A stretch of 64,000 nt of DNA from Rhodoferax sp. (GTDB lineage: Bacteria; Pseudomonadota; Gammaproteobacteria; Burkholderiales; Burkholderiaceae_C). The stretch spans positions 1-64,000 of the forward strand of contig SSFF01000018.1 in the NCBI GenBank assembly GCA_008015235.1. The letters are read 5' to 3'. A program made the translations under genes and the position numbers. Under the pieces are notes generated by a model. It did not search any database. It was given only the letters and a program-made list of their open reading frames with translations, and was not told where the DNA came from. This document shows, one piece after another, positions 54,995 to 63,535 of the stretch; the first letter of the stretch is position 1, and the number at the start of each line of letters is the position of its first letter.

Positions 54995-55020
54995 CGGTGC
55001 TTTGCAGTGCGAGCGCAGGT

Positions 55021-58000
55021 TCAGGGCGGAAGCTGGTAGCCACGCGTGCGCACCATGTCGACGACGGTGTCGACCACGGTGGTATCGAACCACAGGCCTT
55101 TGTGGCTTTCGAGTTCCTGCAAGGCCTGGTCCATACCCAGTGCCGGCCGGTAAGGACGGTGCGAGGCCATGGATTCGAGCACATCGGCCACGGCCAGTAT
55201 GCGCGCTTCGGGCAGGATCTGATCGCCCTTCAGTCCCAGCGGGTAACCGCTGCCGTCCAGGCGTTCGTGGTGCTGGCGGATGATGTCGGCAATCGGGATC
55301 GGGAAGGCCACGTCCTTGAGAATTTCGTAGCCCTTTTCGACATGGGTCTTGATCATCTCGTACTCGAGCGGGGTCAGGCGGGTGGGCTTGGACAGCAGCT
55401 CGGCCGGGATGGCAATCTTGCCGATGTCATGCACCAGGCCCATCAGTTCCAGGTTGCGACAGCGCTCGGGCTCCCAGCCCATTGCGCGGGCGATGTCCGA
55501 GGCAATGGTGCCCACGCGCTTTTCGTGGCCCGAGGTGTAGGGATCGCGCAGGTCGACCATGCGTGCCACCGCCTGCAAGGTGCCCTGCATGGTGCCTTCC
55601 AGTTGCTGGATGTAGGCGGCTATCTTTTCTTCGGCACGCTTGCGCTCGGTCAGGTCCTGCGCCATCACCATCAGAGCCGGTTGGCCGTCCCACAGGCCCA
55701 TGGAGGGCTGCAGGCCGATGGTGATGTAGTGCCCGTCGCGGTGGCGGAAGGGCAGGGACAACAGCTCACCCACCCCGACGTTGCGGGCCTGGGCCCGGGC
55801 ATGCAGCACCGCGCTCTTGTCCTGGTCGTCACGGCCGATGAACTGCAGGGAGTCCTGTCCGATCAGGTCTTTGTGCGACCAGCCCACGATTTCACAGAAC
55901 CGGGGGTTGACGTAGACGATGCGCTCGTTCTGCGTGACGTACATGCCCAGCAGGGACTGTTCCACCAGGGAGCGGAAGCGCTCCTCGTCCTGGCGCAGGC
56001 GCGCCTGCGCCTGCACGGTCTCTGTCAGGTCCTGCCATTGGATGATGATTTCGTCGCCGACCACGCTCATGGAGCCGCGCACCACCTTGTCGCTGCCATC
56101 CTTGCAGCGCAGGGACATTTCGGGTGACGTCACGACCGCGCCAGGCCCTTGTCTGCGGGCCTGGGGCAGCGCTTCTTCGGTCCACATGCGCACCAGTTCG
56201 GCCCGCTGTACGGGATCGGGGTAGACCTGCGTGAACCAGGCTTGGTCGTCGGGTATGTCGGCGGCCGTGTAGCCGAAGACGCGTTCCATGGCCTGGTTCA
56301 CTGCAACCAACTTGTGCGACCCGTAGGAATAGATCTGCATGGGCAAGGGGGACACTTCGAACACGCGTGCGAAGCGCTCTTCGCTTTCGCGCCGGGCCGA
56401 TTCGGCGGCCTGCTTCTGCAGCTTGAATTCCAGGGCCTGCAGGGCCAGCGAGATGTTGGAGGCGGTTTCGGTCAGCAGCGCGCGCATCTCGGTGTTGAAG
56501 TAGTGTTTCTGGGGGGCGTAGAAATTGACCACGGCCACGGCTTCGTCGGCCACCAGCACCGGGACGGCGGCCGACGACTGGATGCCGACCGGGCTGGCCA
56601 CCGTATGCCAGGGCAGCGTGCGTGGATCGGTTTCGAAGTCGTCGATGGTCTGGATCGACTGCTCCACCATGCAGCGGCGCGTGGGTCCTTGGCTGGTGGG
56701 CAGGGCCGGGTCGGTGGTGATGACGATGCGCTGGACGTAGTCGGCGGCCGTGCCTTGCACCGCCACCGGCACGATGCGCCCGGCCTGGCGGTCTTCAATG
56801 CCGACCCAGGCCAGCAGGAAACCACCGTGGCGCACGGCCTGAACGGCCACGGCGTCGAAAATCTCGCTGCGGGTGTGGGCGCGGTGGATGGAGGCATTGA
56901 GCGCGCTGAGAAACTCGTACAGCTGGCGCAGGCGCCGTTCGTGTTCCAGGCGCTGACGCTCAGGGCCAATGTCGCGAATGTAGGCCTGGACAAAGCCGGC
57001 ACCGGCGTTTTGCAGGTAGGTGGCGCTGATTTGCAGGTCCAGCGCGTGGCCATCGCGGTGGCGCCACTGGGAGTTGAACACCGCCGCCTTGCCATCGCGC
57101 AGTTTGGACATTTCCTCAGCCACCACGGTTGGTGTCTTGTCGATGTCGACCTCGGTCAGGTGCTTGCCCAGCAATTCTTGCGCGCTGTAACCGGTAAGCT
57201 GGGTCAGCGCCGGGTTGGTTTCCAGAATGTGGCCGCTTTCGTCGATCAGCACATAGCCATCGGCGCTGATGTTCTTGGCCGCGGCAAAGGCCGCTTCGCG
57301 TTCCAGGGCGTGCTCGTGCTCCTCGGCACGGCGGGTGCGGTTGGCAAGCCAGGTCGCCCATGCCAGCAAGAAGAGGAAAAGGACCGACCCAAAGGCGAGG
57401 CGCCACTGCAGGGCGTACAAGGGCTCCTGGATGACGGCCTTGTCCTTCTGCACCACGAGGTACCAGGGTGTACCCCGGATGCGGGTGACGGCACCAATGA
57501 CGGCTGTCCCCACATAGTCCTCACCTTCCATCGTTTGCACGTCCTGGGTCTGCAGCGCAGAGGCGTCGACAAAGCTCAAGCCAGGCACGGGCTGGTGAAC
57601 ACCCAGGGGCGGGGCCTTGGGCAGATGCTGCAGCGGTGTCAGGTAGGTCAGCTCGCCGGCATCGTTGCGCACCAGCATGGCTTCCGGGGAGACGGCCTCC
57701 TGGGGCCAGACCGGCAAGAGTCGGTAAAGGTCCCGCTGTGCACTCAGCTCCAGGTAGAGTGCTCCGACGACCGGCCGGGTACGGTCATTGCCGGCCCATA
57801 CCGGCTGGACAAAACCCATGCAGGGTTGGCAGTCGGCACGCACATGCAGGTCGACCAGCTGGGCCTGCCCGGTTGAGATGCCCAGTTGGATGGCCGTGTT
57901 TTCCAGCTCCTGCAACACACGGGCTTGCTCACCGGCCACGGCCCGCAGCTTGTCGTCGATGAGGCGAATGGCATGGTAGCCATAGGTCTGCTGTGTCTGA

Positions 58001-58326
58001 AACAGTGCTGTCTGGACGGCCCGCAGCGGCGCACCGGCGCGGGCAGCCGCTGGGCTGGCCAGCAAATCGACAATCTCGGAGCGGCTGGCCAGCACCCGCG
58101 CGTCCTTGCGCCGTTCGTCCAGGTAGCTTTCTATCTGCGTACGGGTATTGGATGCGATCTGGGTCAGATCGGCCTTGTTGCGACGTTCCAGTTCAGAGGC
58201 GGTCTGGGTCAGCGTGATGGCGGCCGCCACCAGCAGGGCGGCCAGGCCCGCCGTCCACACCAGCCACAGCGAAGTGATGGAAAGTGCCCCACGCAGGATG
58301 GGGCGGCGGGCCGTCCAAGCGGACAT
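55021..58326 (-). CDS. Multi-domain sensor with HD-GYP phosphodiesterase output
   Basis: 1101 residues. N-terminal helix (~20-42), periplasmic double-Cache-like domain (~45-320; TRTQIESYLDERRKDARVL, VGALYLELSAQRDLYRLLP), second helix (~328-346). PAS domains follow at ~370-480, ~680-790 and ~800-920, with a GAF domain at ~500-655 between the first two (VAVQAVRHGGFLLAWVGIED). The HD-GYP domain (~935-1095) has HD at 966-967 (LVHDIGKIAIPAE) and LDGSGYPLGLKGDQ. It should degrade c-di-GMP in response to periplasmic and cytoplasmic cues. It starts 30 bases beyond the slyD-like stop on the same strand. It is the second HD-GYP protein of the window. Confidence 0.93.
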   Translation of the reverse strand: MSAWTARRPILRGALSITSLWLVWTAGLAALLVAAAITLTQTASELERRNKADLTQIASNTRTQIESYLDERRKDARVLASRSEIVDLLASPAAARAGAPLRAVQTALFQTQQTYGYHAIRLIDDKLRAVAGEQARVLQELENTAIQLGISTGQAQLVDLHVRADCQPCMGFVQPVWAGNDRTRPVVGALYLELSAQRDLYRLLPVWPQEAVSPEAMLVRNDAGELTYLTPLQHLPKAPPLGVHQPVPGLSFVDASALQTQDVQTMEGEDYVGTAVIGAVTRIRGTPWYLVVQKDKAVIQEPLYALQWRLAFGSVLFLFLLAWATWLANRTRRAEEHEHALEREAAFAAAKNISADGYVLIDESGHILETNPALTQLTGYSAQELLGKHLTEVDIDKTPTVVAEEMSKLRDGKAAVFNSQWRHRDGHALDLQISATYLQNAGAGFVQAYIRDIGPERQRLEHERRLRQLYEFLSALNASIHRAHTRSEIFDAVAVQAVRHGGFLLAWVGIEDRQAGRIVPVAVQGTAADYVQRIVITTDPALPTSQGPTRRCMVEQSIQTIDDFETDPRTLPWHTVASPVGIQSSAAVPVLVADEAVAVVNFYAPQKHYFNTEMRALLTETASNISLALQALEFKLQKQAAESARRESEERFARVFEVSPLPMQIYSYGSHKLVAVNQAMERVFGYTAADIPDDQAWFTQVYPDPVQRAELVRMWTEEALPQARRQGPGAVVTSPEMSLRCKDGSDKVVRGSMSVVGDEIIIQWQDLTETVQAQARLRQDEERFRSLVEQSLLGMYVTQNERIVYVNPRFCEIVGWSHKDLIGQDSLQFIGRDDQDKSAVLHARAQARNVGVGELLSLPFRHRDGHYITIGLQPSMGLWDGQPALMVMAQDLTERKRAEEKIAAYIQQLEGTMQGTLQAVARMVDLRDPYTSGHEKRVGTIASDIARAMGWEPERCRNLELMGLVHDIGKIAIPAELLSKPTRLTPLEYEMIKTHVEKGYEILKDVAFPIPIADIIRQHHERLDGSGYPLGLKGDQILPEARILAVADVLESMASHRPYRPALGMDQALQELESHKGLWFDTTVVDTVVDMVRTRGYQLPP

Positions 58327-58356
58327 GGTGAAGGGCGTGTGCTGGCGAATGGCCGC

Positions 58357-58833
58357 TCAGTGGTGGTGTCCGTGGGCCCCGTGGGCGTGGCCGTGGGCCA
58401 CTTCTTCGGCCGTGGCCGCGTGCACATCGGTGACCTGGATCCAGAACTTCAGGTCCATGCCTGCCAAGGGGTGGTTGGCATCGAGCAGGACCACCGGGCC
58501 CTTGATCTTGACCACGCGGTAGTGCTGCGTATTGCCCTGGTCGTCCGTCCCCTCCAGATAGCCGCCGACCTTCACGCCGGGCGGGAAGCTGGTCTTGGGA
58601 ATGGTGCGGCACAGGCTCTCGTCGCGCACGCCGAAGGCGTCGGCTGCACTCAGCGAAAGGGTCGTCTGAAAGCCCTTTTCCTGGCCTCGCAGGGCCTCTT
58701 CGATCTTGGGCAGGGTGTTGCCATAGCCGCCATGCAGGTAGGACGTGGGCTCCTTGGGAGCCTCCACGACAGCGCCCTTGGCGTCGGTGACTTTGAACTG
58801 GATGGTGACGACGGTGTCTTTGTCGATTTTCAT
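58357..58833 (-). CDS. slyD: FKBP-type peptidyl-prolyl isomerase, SlyD-like
   Basis: 158 residues from ATG at 58833. The N-terminal FKBP half is VTIQFKVTDAKGAVVE with SYLHGGYGNTLPKIEEAL. The insert-in-flap domain occupies ~70-125 (DAFGVRDESLCRTIPKTSFP, DANHPLAGMDLKFWIQV). The C-terminus is His-rich (HGHAHGAHGHHH), as in metal-binding SlyD that can supply nickel. It is a cytosolic folding catalyst. Its neighbours are a CDF transporter and an acyltransferase on the same strand. Confidence 0.93.
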   Translation of the reverse strand: MKIDKDTVVTIQFKVTDAKGAVVEAPKEPTSYLHGGYGNTLPKIEEALRGQEKGFQTTLSLSAADAFGVRDESLCRTIPKTSFPPGVKVGGYLEGTDDQGNTQHYRVVKIKGPVVLLDANHPLAGMDLKFWIQVTDVHAATAEEVAHGHAHGAHGHHH

Positions 58834-58859
58834 GGTGTTTCGGTGGGAGGGATAAATGT

Positions 58860-59450
58860 TTATTCGGCGTTGTACTGATCCGGATTCTTGCCGCGGATGG
58901 GGGCGTAGAAGGCCTTGATTTGTACCATGTCGGCCTCCAGGTCGCCACTGGGCACGAGCACCGGGCCCAGGCCCAAGCGCTTGGTGCCGAAGTCCAGGTA
59001 CGACAGGATGATGGGCACATTGGCCGCCTGGGCAATGTGGTAGAAGCCCGACTTCCAGTAGCGCACCTTGGAGCGCGTGCCTTCGGGGGGGACCACCAGC
59101 TGCATGGGGCGGGTCGCATTCTTCAAGGCCTGGGCCGATTCGGCCACCAGGTTGTTGCTTTGCGAACGGCGCACCGGCACGCCACCGAGCCACATCATGA
59201 GCCCGCGAAAAGGCGGTTTGAAGATCTCTTCCTTGCCCATCCAGTAGATGTCCAGGCGCAGCGCAAAGGCGGCCATCAGCGTGAAGGGCAGGTCCCAGTT
59301 GCTGGTGTGGGGGGCTGCAATGAAGACGCTGACCCGCGCTTGCTCAGGCAGTCGCCCCTCAATCTTCCAGCCTGCCAGTTTCAGGTAGGCCAGCGAGAAC
59401 CAGCGCATGAGCGTGCTGATGACGGGGGTGGAAAAAATGGTGTTGTGCAT
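58860..59450 (-). CDS. 1-acyl-glycerol-3-phosphate acyltransferase-like protein (PlsC family)
   Basis: 196 residues. The acyltransferase motifs are FIAAPHTSNWDLPF (HX4D), VPVRRSQ and VVPPEGTRSKVRYWKSGF. An N-terminal hydrophobic stretch suggests membrane association. Short members of the family of this kind acylate lysophospholipids or related acceptors; the substrate is unknown. It lies 18 bases downstream of the CDF gene and 26 bases upstream of slyD, suggesting an operon. Confidence 0.88.
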   Translation of the reverse strand: MHNTIFSTPVISTLMRWFSLAYLKLAGWKIEGRLPEQARVSVFIAAPHTSNWDLPFTLMAAFALRLDIYWMGKEEIFKPPFRGLMMWLGGVPVRRSQSNNLVAESAQALKNATRPMQLVVPPEGTRSKVRYWKSGFYHIAQAANVPIILSYLDFGTKRLGLGPVLVPSGDLEADMVQIKAFYAPIRGKNPDQYNAE

Positions 59451-59468
59451 GGGAAATGTGTCGGGACA

Positions 59469-60419
59469 CTAGGGCGCGGTCGGGCGCGCATCGTGGTCGT
59501 GGTCCGGCCGGTGCGCCGGGTCCACGTGGGTCATGAGGTTGAGTACGCGGTGGCGCTGCATCACGGCAGCACGTGCCGCGACGGCAATATTGTGTCCAGC
59601 TTCCACGGTGAGGTTTGCGTCGACTTCGATGTGGGCATCGACAACGATCATGTCGCCCATCTTGCGCGTGCGCACGTCGTGGACACCGGCCACGCCGGGG
59701 GTGGCCACTAGGGTAGCGCGGATGGCAGCCACTTCCTCTTCGTCGACGGCGCGGTCCATCAGGTCGTGGATCGCGTCCCAGCCGAATTCCCAGCCCATCT
59801 TGCCAACCATGAAGCCCACGATCAGCGCTGCGATCGGGTCCAGCAGCGGAAAACCGGCCATGTTGCCGACCAGGCCGATGGCGACCACCAGGCTGGAAGC
59901 CGCGTCCGAACGTGCGTGCCAGGCATTGGCAATCAGCAGGCTCGACTTGACGCGCTTGGCCACGCCCAGCATGTAGCGGAACAGCAGTTCCTTACTGACA
60001 AGTGCGGCCAGCGCCACCCACAGCGCAATGCTGTGCACGGTGCCGATGGTTTCGGGCGCTTCGAGTTTTTTGAGCGCCGCCCAGACCATGCCCACACCCA
60101 CCGACAGCAGGATGGCGCCGAGCACCAGATTGGCCGCGGTCTCGAAGCGCTGGTGGCCGTAGGGGTGGTCCTCGTCCGCATCCTTCTGGCTGTGGTGGCT
60201 GGCCAGCAGCACCACAAAGTCGGACACCAGGTCGGACAGCGAATGGATGCCGTCGGCGATCAGGGCCTGGGACTTGGCCAGCACGCCCACCACCACCTGC
60301 AGCGTGGCCATGACCACGTTGACGCCCACGCTGACCCAGGTGCTGCGCTGGGCTGCTGCGGCGCGTTCCGAGGCGCTGTGGCTGGCGTGTTCGGAGTCGT
60401 CGTCGATTTCAAAATTCAT
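59469..60419 (-). CDS. Cation diffusion facilitator family transporter
   Basis: 316 residues. About six helices; metal-site motifs LIADGIHSLSDLVSDF (helix 2) and NAWHARSDAASSLVV (helix 5), which is the H/D-rich site typical of Zn/Cd/Fe/Mn exporters, with SHHSQKDADEDHPYGHQRFE between helices 2 and 3. The C-terminal cytoplasmic domain (~225-300; GVAGVHDVRTRKMGDMIVVD) and a His/Asp-rich tail (HRPDHDHDARP) bind metal. It exports divalent metal from the cytoplasm. It is the first gene of the run with the acyltransferase and slyD. Confidence 0.93.
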   Translation of the reverse strand: MNFEIDDDSEHASHSASERAAAAQRSTWVSVGVNVVMATLQVVVGVLAKSQALIADGIHSLSDLVSDFVVLLASHHSQKDADEDHPYGHQRFETAANLVLGAILLSVGVGMVWAALKKLEAPETIGTVHSIALWVALAALVSKELLFRYMLGVAKRVKSSLLIANAWHARSDAASSLVVAIGLVGNMAGFPLLDPIAALIVGFMVGKMGWEFGWDAIHDLMDRAVDEEEVAAIRATLVATPGVAGVHDVRTRKMGDMIVVDAHIEVDANLTVEAGHNIAVAARAAVMQRHRVLNLMTHVDPAHRPDHDHDARPTAP

Positions 60420-60475
60420 GGTGTCTTGCCAAGTGCAAAAAGACGCCAGCCTAGGGGCGCCGTCTTAATGCTTTC

Positions 60476-63424
60476 TTAGCTTAGGTGCTTGCCTGCAATG
60501 CCGGCCAGTTCGAACATGGACACCTGGGGCTTGCCGAATACCGGCAGCAGCTTGGCGTCGGCGTTGATGGCGCGCTTGTCCTTGGCGTCCTGCAAATTGT
60601 GGGACTTGATGTAGTCCCACAGCTTCTTCATGACCTCGGTGCGGGCCACCGGCTCGGCGCCGATGACCGCGGCCAGTTCGGGACTGGGGGCCTTGCCGCT
60701 GGCAGCCGTGGTCTTGCGCGGGGCCTTAGGCTTGGCTTCCTTGGTGGCGGCTGCCTTCTTTACAGGTGCTTTTTTGGCTGAAGCCCGCGTAGAGGTTGAC
60801 GATGTAGCTCCTGATTTCGTAGCAGGTGCCTTGCCTGCGGTTTTGCGCGGCGGGAACTTGCTGGGGGCAAACTCGAAGTTCACCTTGCCGGCCTCGGCAT
60901 CCCAGGCCAGCATGGCCTTGAAGGCGCGCCGGGTGCGCATGGAAACAAACTTCTCCAGCATGTCGGTCTTGCCCGTGGCCAGCAGCTTCTGCATCTGCTC
61001 GCGTTCGATCGGCTGCTGCAGGATGATCTGGCCGCTCTTGAAGTCGCAGCTCGGTGTGGCCTGGGCGTGCGTGGGCACGGATTTCTCGCAGACGTAGTTC
61101 TTGCCGTGCTCAAACACGGCGCCACCGCACTTGGGGCAGGCGCCCAAGGACTCCTGGGTGCTGAAGTCCACCAGCTCGCCCGATTCCTCGTCGGCCTTGT
61201 CGTCGCCGAAGTCGAATTCGAGCTTGTAGTTCTTGGCCTCTTCATCGAACTTGAGCACGATCTCGGCCACGAAGGGCCAGCCGGCCTTGGAGCGGAAACC
61301 GTCCAGGGGGCCGATGTGTTTGTCGCGCAGGAAGGCTTCGACCTCGGCCGGTTCGAAGGTGCGCCCTGCGGGCGACTTTCCGAACGAGAAGCCGCAACCG
61401 TCCTCCGCACCGGTCTTGCCGGTGCAGCTGTAGCGACGGTAGTTTTCCTTCACCATCCCGCCGCAGTTGGGGCAGGGCGTTTGCAGCGTGGCGTAGTCGC
61501 CAGGGACTGTGTCACGGTCGTATTCCTTGGCCTTCTTCACCATGCGCTCGGTCATGGTGGCAATCTCGGCCATGAAGGCGGCGCGGCTGAGCTTGCCGTG
61601 CTCCATCTGCGAGAGCTTGTACTCCCACTCGCCCGTCAGTTCGGGCTTGCTGAGGTCGTCAATGTCCAGGCCGCGCAAGAGCGTCATGAGCTGGAAGGCC
61701 TTGGCGGTCGGGATGATTTCGCGGCCTTCGCGCAGCATGTACTTTTCGGCGATCAGGCCTTCGATGATGCTGGCGCGCGTGGCTGGCGTACCCAGGCCTT
61801 TTTCCTGCATGGCTTCGCGCAGCTCGTCGTCTTCGACCAGCTTGCCCGCGCCTTCCATGGCGCCCAGCAGCGTGGCTTCGGAGTAGCGGGCCGGCGGCTT
61901 GGTCTTGAGGCCGCGGGCTTCCACCGGGTCGCCGTGCACCTTCTCGCCGGCCTGCACGGGAATGAGGTTCTGGCCCTTGTCGCCTTCCTTGGCGTCTTCC
62001 ACCTCGGCGGCGGCTTCCTTGCCGTAGATGGCCAGCCAGCCCGGGTTCATCAGCACCTTGCCTTCGGTCTTGAAGCTGTGGCCCGCCGCCACGGTAATGC
62101 GTGTGGTGACCTGGTATTCGGCACTGGGGAAGAACACGGCCAGGAAGCGGCGCACCACCAGGTCGTAGAGCTTCTGCTCGGCATCGGACAGGCCCGAGGG
62201 TGCCTGCAGCGTCGGGATGATGGCAAAGTGGTCGCTGACCTTGCTGTTGTCGAAGACACGCTTGGTCGGCTTCACATAGCCCTTGTCGAGGCCGGTCTGG
62301 GCAAACGGTGCCAGATGGCGCATGCCGGAGTCGGCCAGCATGCCGAAGGTGTTCTTCACCACGCCCAGGTAGTCCTCGGGCAGGTGGCGCGAGTCGGTAC
62401 GTGGGTAGGTCAGGGCCTTGTGGCGCTCGTACAGGCTTTGCGCCAGCGCCAGCGTGGTCTTGGCCGAGAAGCCGAACTTGCCGTTGGCCTCGCGCTGCAG
62501 GCTGGTCAGGTCAAACAGCCCCGGTGCAGCCTGCGTGGTGGGCTTGCTTTCTTCAGAAACCGTGGCCGGTTGGCCCTGCACGGCGCGCGCGATGGCCTGG
62601 GCTTCTGCAGCGCTCCACACGCGGTCGGCTTTCTTCTCGGCGTCGTCGGCGTCTTTCTTCCAGGCCGGGTTGAACCATTTGCCAGGGTACTGCCCCGCCT
62701 GGGCGTGGAACGTGGCGTGCACTTCCCAGAAGTCGCGGCTCACGAACTTGCGGATCAGCTCTTCGCGCTCCACCACCACGGCCAGCGTCGGGGTCTGGAC
62801 CCGGCCCACGGTGGTCAGGAAGAAGCCGCCGTCGCGCGAGTTGAAGGCGGTCATGGCGCGTGTGCCGTTGATGCCCACCAACCAGTCGGCTTCCGAGCGG
62901 CAGCGCGCGGCGTCGGCCAGCGGCTGCATCTGCTTGTCTGTGCGCAGGTTGTCGAATCCGTCGCGGATGGCCTGCGGCGTCATGCTTTGCAGCCACAGGC
63001 GCGACACCGGCTTGCCCAGTGGCTTGGCGCCGCCGGCGTATTGCTCGATCAGGCGAAAGATCAGCTCCCCTTCGCGGCCCGCGTCGCAGGCGTTCACCAG
63101 GGCCCCCACGTCCTTGCGCTTGGCCAGTTTGACCACGGCGTTCAGGCGCGATTTGGTCTTGTCCACCGGCTTGAGGTCAAAGTGCGGAGGGATGACGGGC
63201 AGGTGCGCAAAGCTCCATTTGCCGCGCTTGACGTCATAGGCCTCGGGGGCCTGGATCTCGACCAGATGGCCCACGGCGCTGGTCACGACATAGCGCTCGT
63301 TTTCGAAGTGGTCGTCGTGTTTTTCGAACTTGCCGGCGCTGGGCGTCAGGGCGCGCACGATGTCCTGCGCTACCGAAGGCTTTTCTGCAATGACCAGAGT
63401 CTTGGCTGTAACTGCGTTATTCAT
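60476..63424 (-). CDS. topB: DNA topoisomerase III with C-terminal SWIB domain
   Basis: 982 residues from ATG at 63424 (MNNAVTAKTLVIAEKPSVAQ). Toprim domain at ~10-145 (LVIAEKPSVAQD, ALVNACDAGREGELIFR), type IA core with active Tyr340 in ALTYPRTDSRHLP, then three zinc-ribbon-like motifs (CPNCGGMVKEN...CSTG-type region, CPKCGGAVFEH). A Lys/Ala-rich linker leads to a SWIB domain at ~925-982 (VARTEVMKKLWDYIKSHNLQ; FELAGIAGKHLS). The linker contains SGATSSTSTRAS, encoded by the interspersed repeat at 60779-60828. It relaxes and decatenates DNA. The SWIB tail is known from some betaproteobacteria and Chlamydia. Divergent from the SET-domain gene. Confidence 0.94.
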   Translation of the reverse strand: MNNAVTAKTLVIAEKPSVAQDIVRALTPSAGKFEKHDDHFENERYVVTSAVGHLVEIQAPEAYDVKRGKWSFAHLPVIPPHFDLKPVDKTKSRLNAVVKLAKRKDVGALVNACDAGREGELIFRLIEQYAGGAKPLGKPVSRLWLQSMTPQAIRDGFDNLRTDKQMQPLADAARCRSEADWLVGINGTRAMTAFNSRDGGFFLTTVGRVQTPTLAVVVEREELIRKFVSRDFWEVHATFHAQAGQYPGKWFNPAWKKDADDAEKKADRVWSAAEAQAIARAVQGQPATVSEESKPTTQAAPGLFDLTSLQREANGKFGFSAKTTLALAQSLYERHKALTYPRTDSRHLPEDYLGVVKNTFGMLADSGMRHLAPFAQTGLDKGYVKPTKRVFDNSKVSDHFAIIPTLQAPSGLSDAEQKLYDLVVRRFLAVFFPSAEYQVTTRITVAAGHSFKTEGKVLMNPGWLAIYGKEAAAEVEDAKEGDKGQNLIPVQAGEKVHGDPVEARGLKTKPPARYSEATLLGAMEGAGKLVEDDELREAMQEKGLGTPATRASIIEGLIAEKYMLREGREIIPTAKAFQLMTLLRGLDIDDLSKPELTGEWEYKLSQMEHGKLSRAAFMAEIATMTERMVKKAKEYDRDTVPGDYATLQTPCPNCGGMVKENYRRYSCTGKTGAEDGCGFSFGKSPAGRTFEPAEVEAFLRDKHIGPLDGFRSKAGWPFVAEIVLKFDEEAKNYKLEFDFGDDKADEESGELVDFSTQESLGACPKCGGAVFEHGKNYVCEKSVPTHAQATPSCDFKSGQIILQQPIEREQMQKLLATGKTDMLEKFVSMRTRRAFKAMLAWDAEAGKVNFEFAPSKFPPRKTAGKAPATKSGATSSTSTRASAKKAPVKKAAATKEAKPKAPRKTTAASGKAPSPELAAVIGAEPVARTEVMKKLWDYIKSHNLQDAKDKRAINADAKLLPVFGKPQVSMFELAGIAGKHLS
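60779..60828 (-). repeat. Interspersed repeat copy inside topB
   Basis: Plus-strand TGAAGCCCGCGTAGAGGTTG, then ACGATGTAGCTCCTGATTTC, then GTAGCAGGTG. It follows the inverted intergenic copies (compare 39796-39847). It is translated in frame as part of the linker before the SWIB domain. Confidence 0.6.
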
Positions 63425-63535
63425 CTGACTACAATTCCCTTTCACGCGTGCGCGCTCGCGCGCATCTGCGTGTGCATACGCGGGCGCGCCCATGCACGCC
63501 CATACGATTGACCATACCAAACTTTCTCCTCCCCC

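Noticed and set aside
61067-63511. An 814-codon open frame on the plus strand opposite topB
   Set aside because: Same antisense artefact; the minus strand encodes a full topoisomerase III with active-site motifs.
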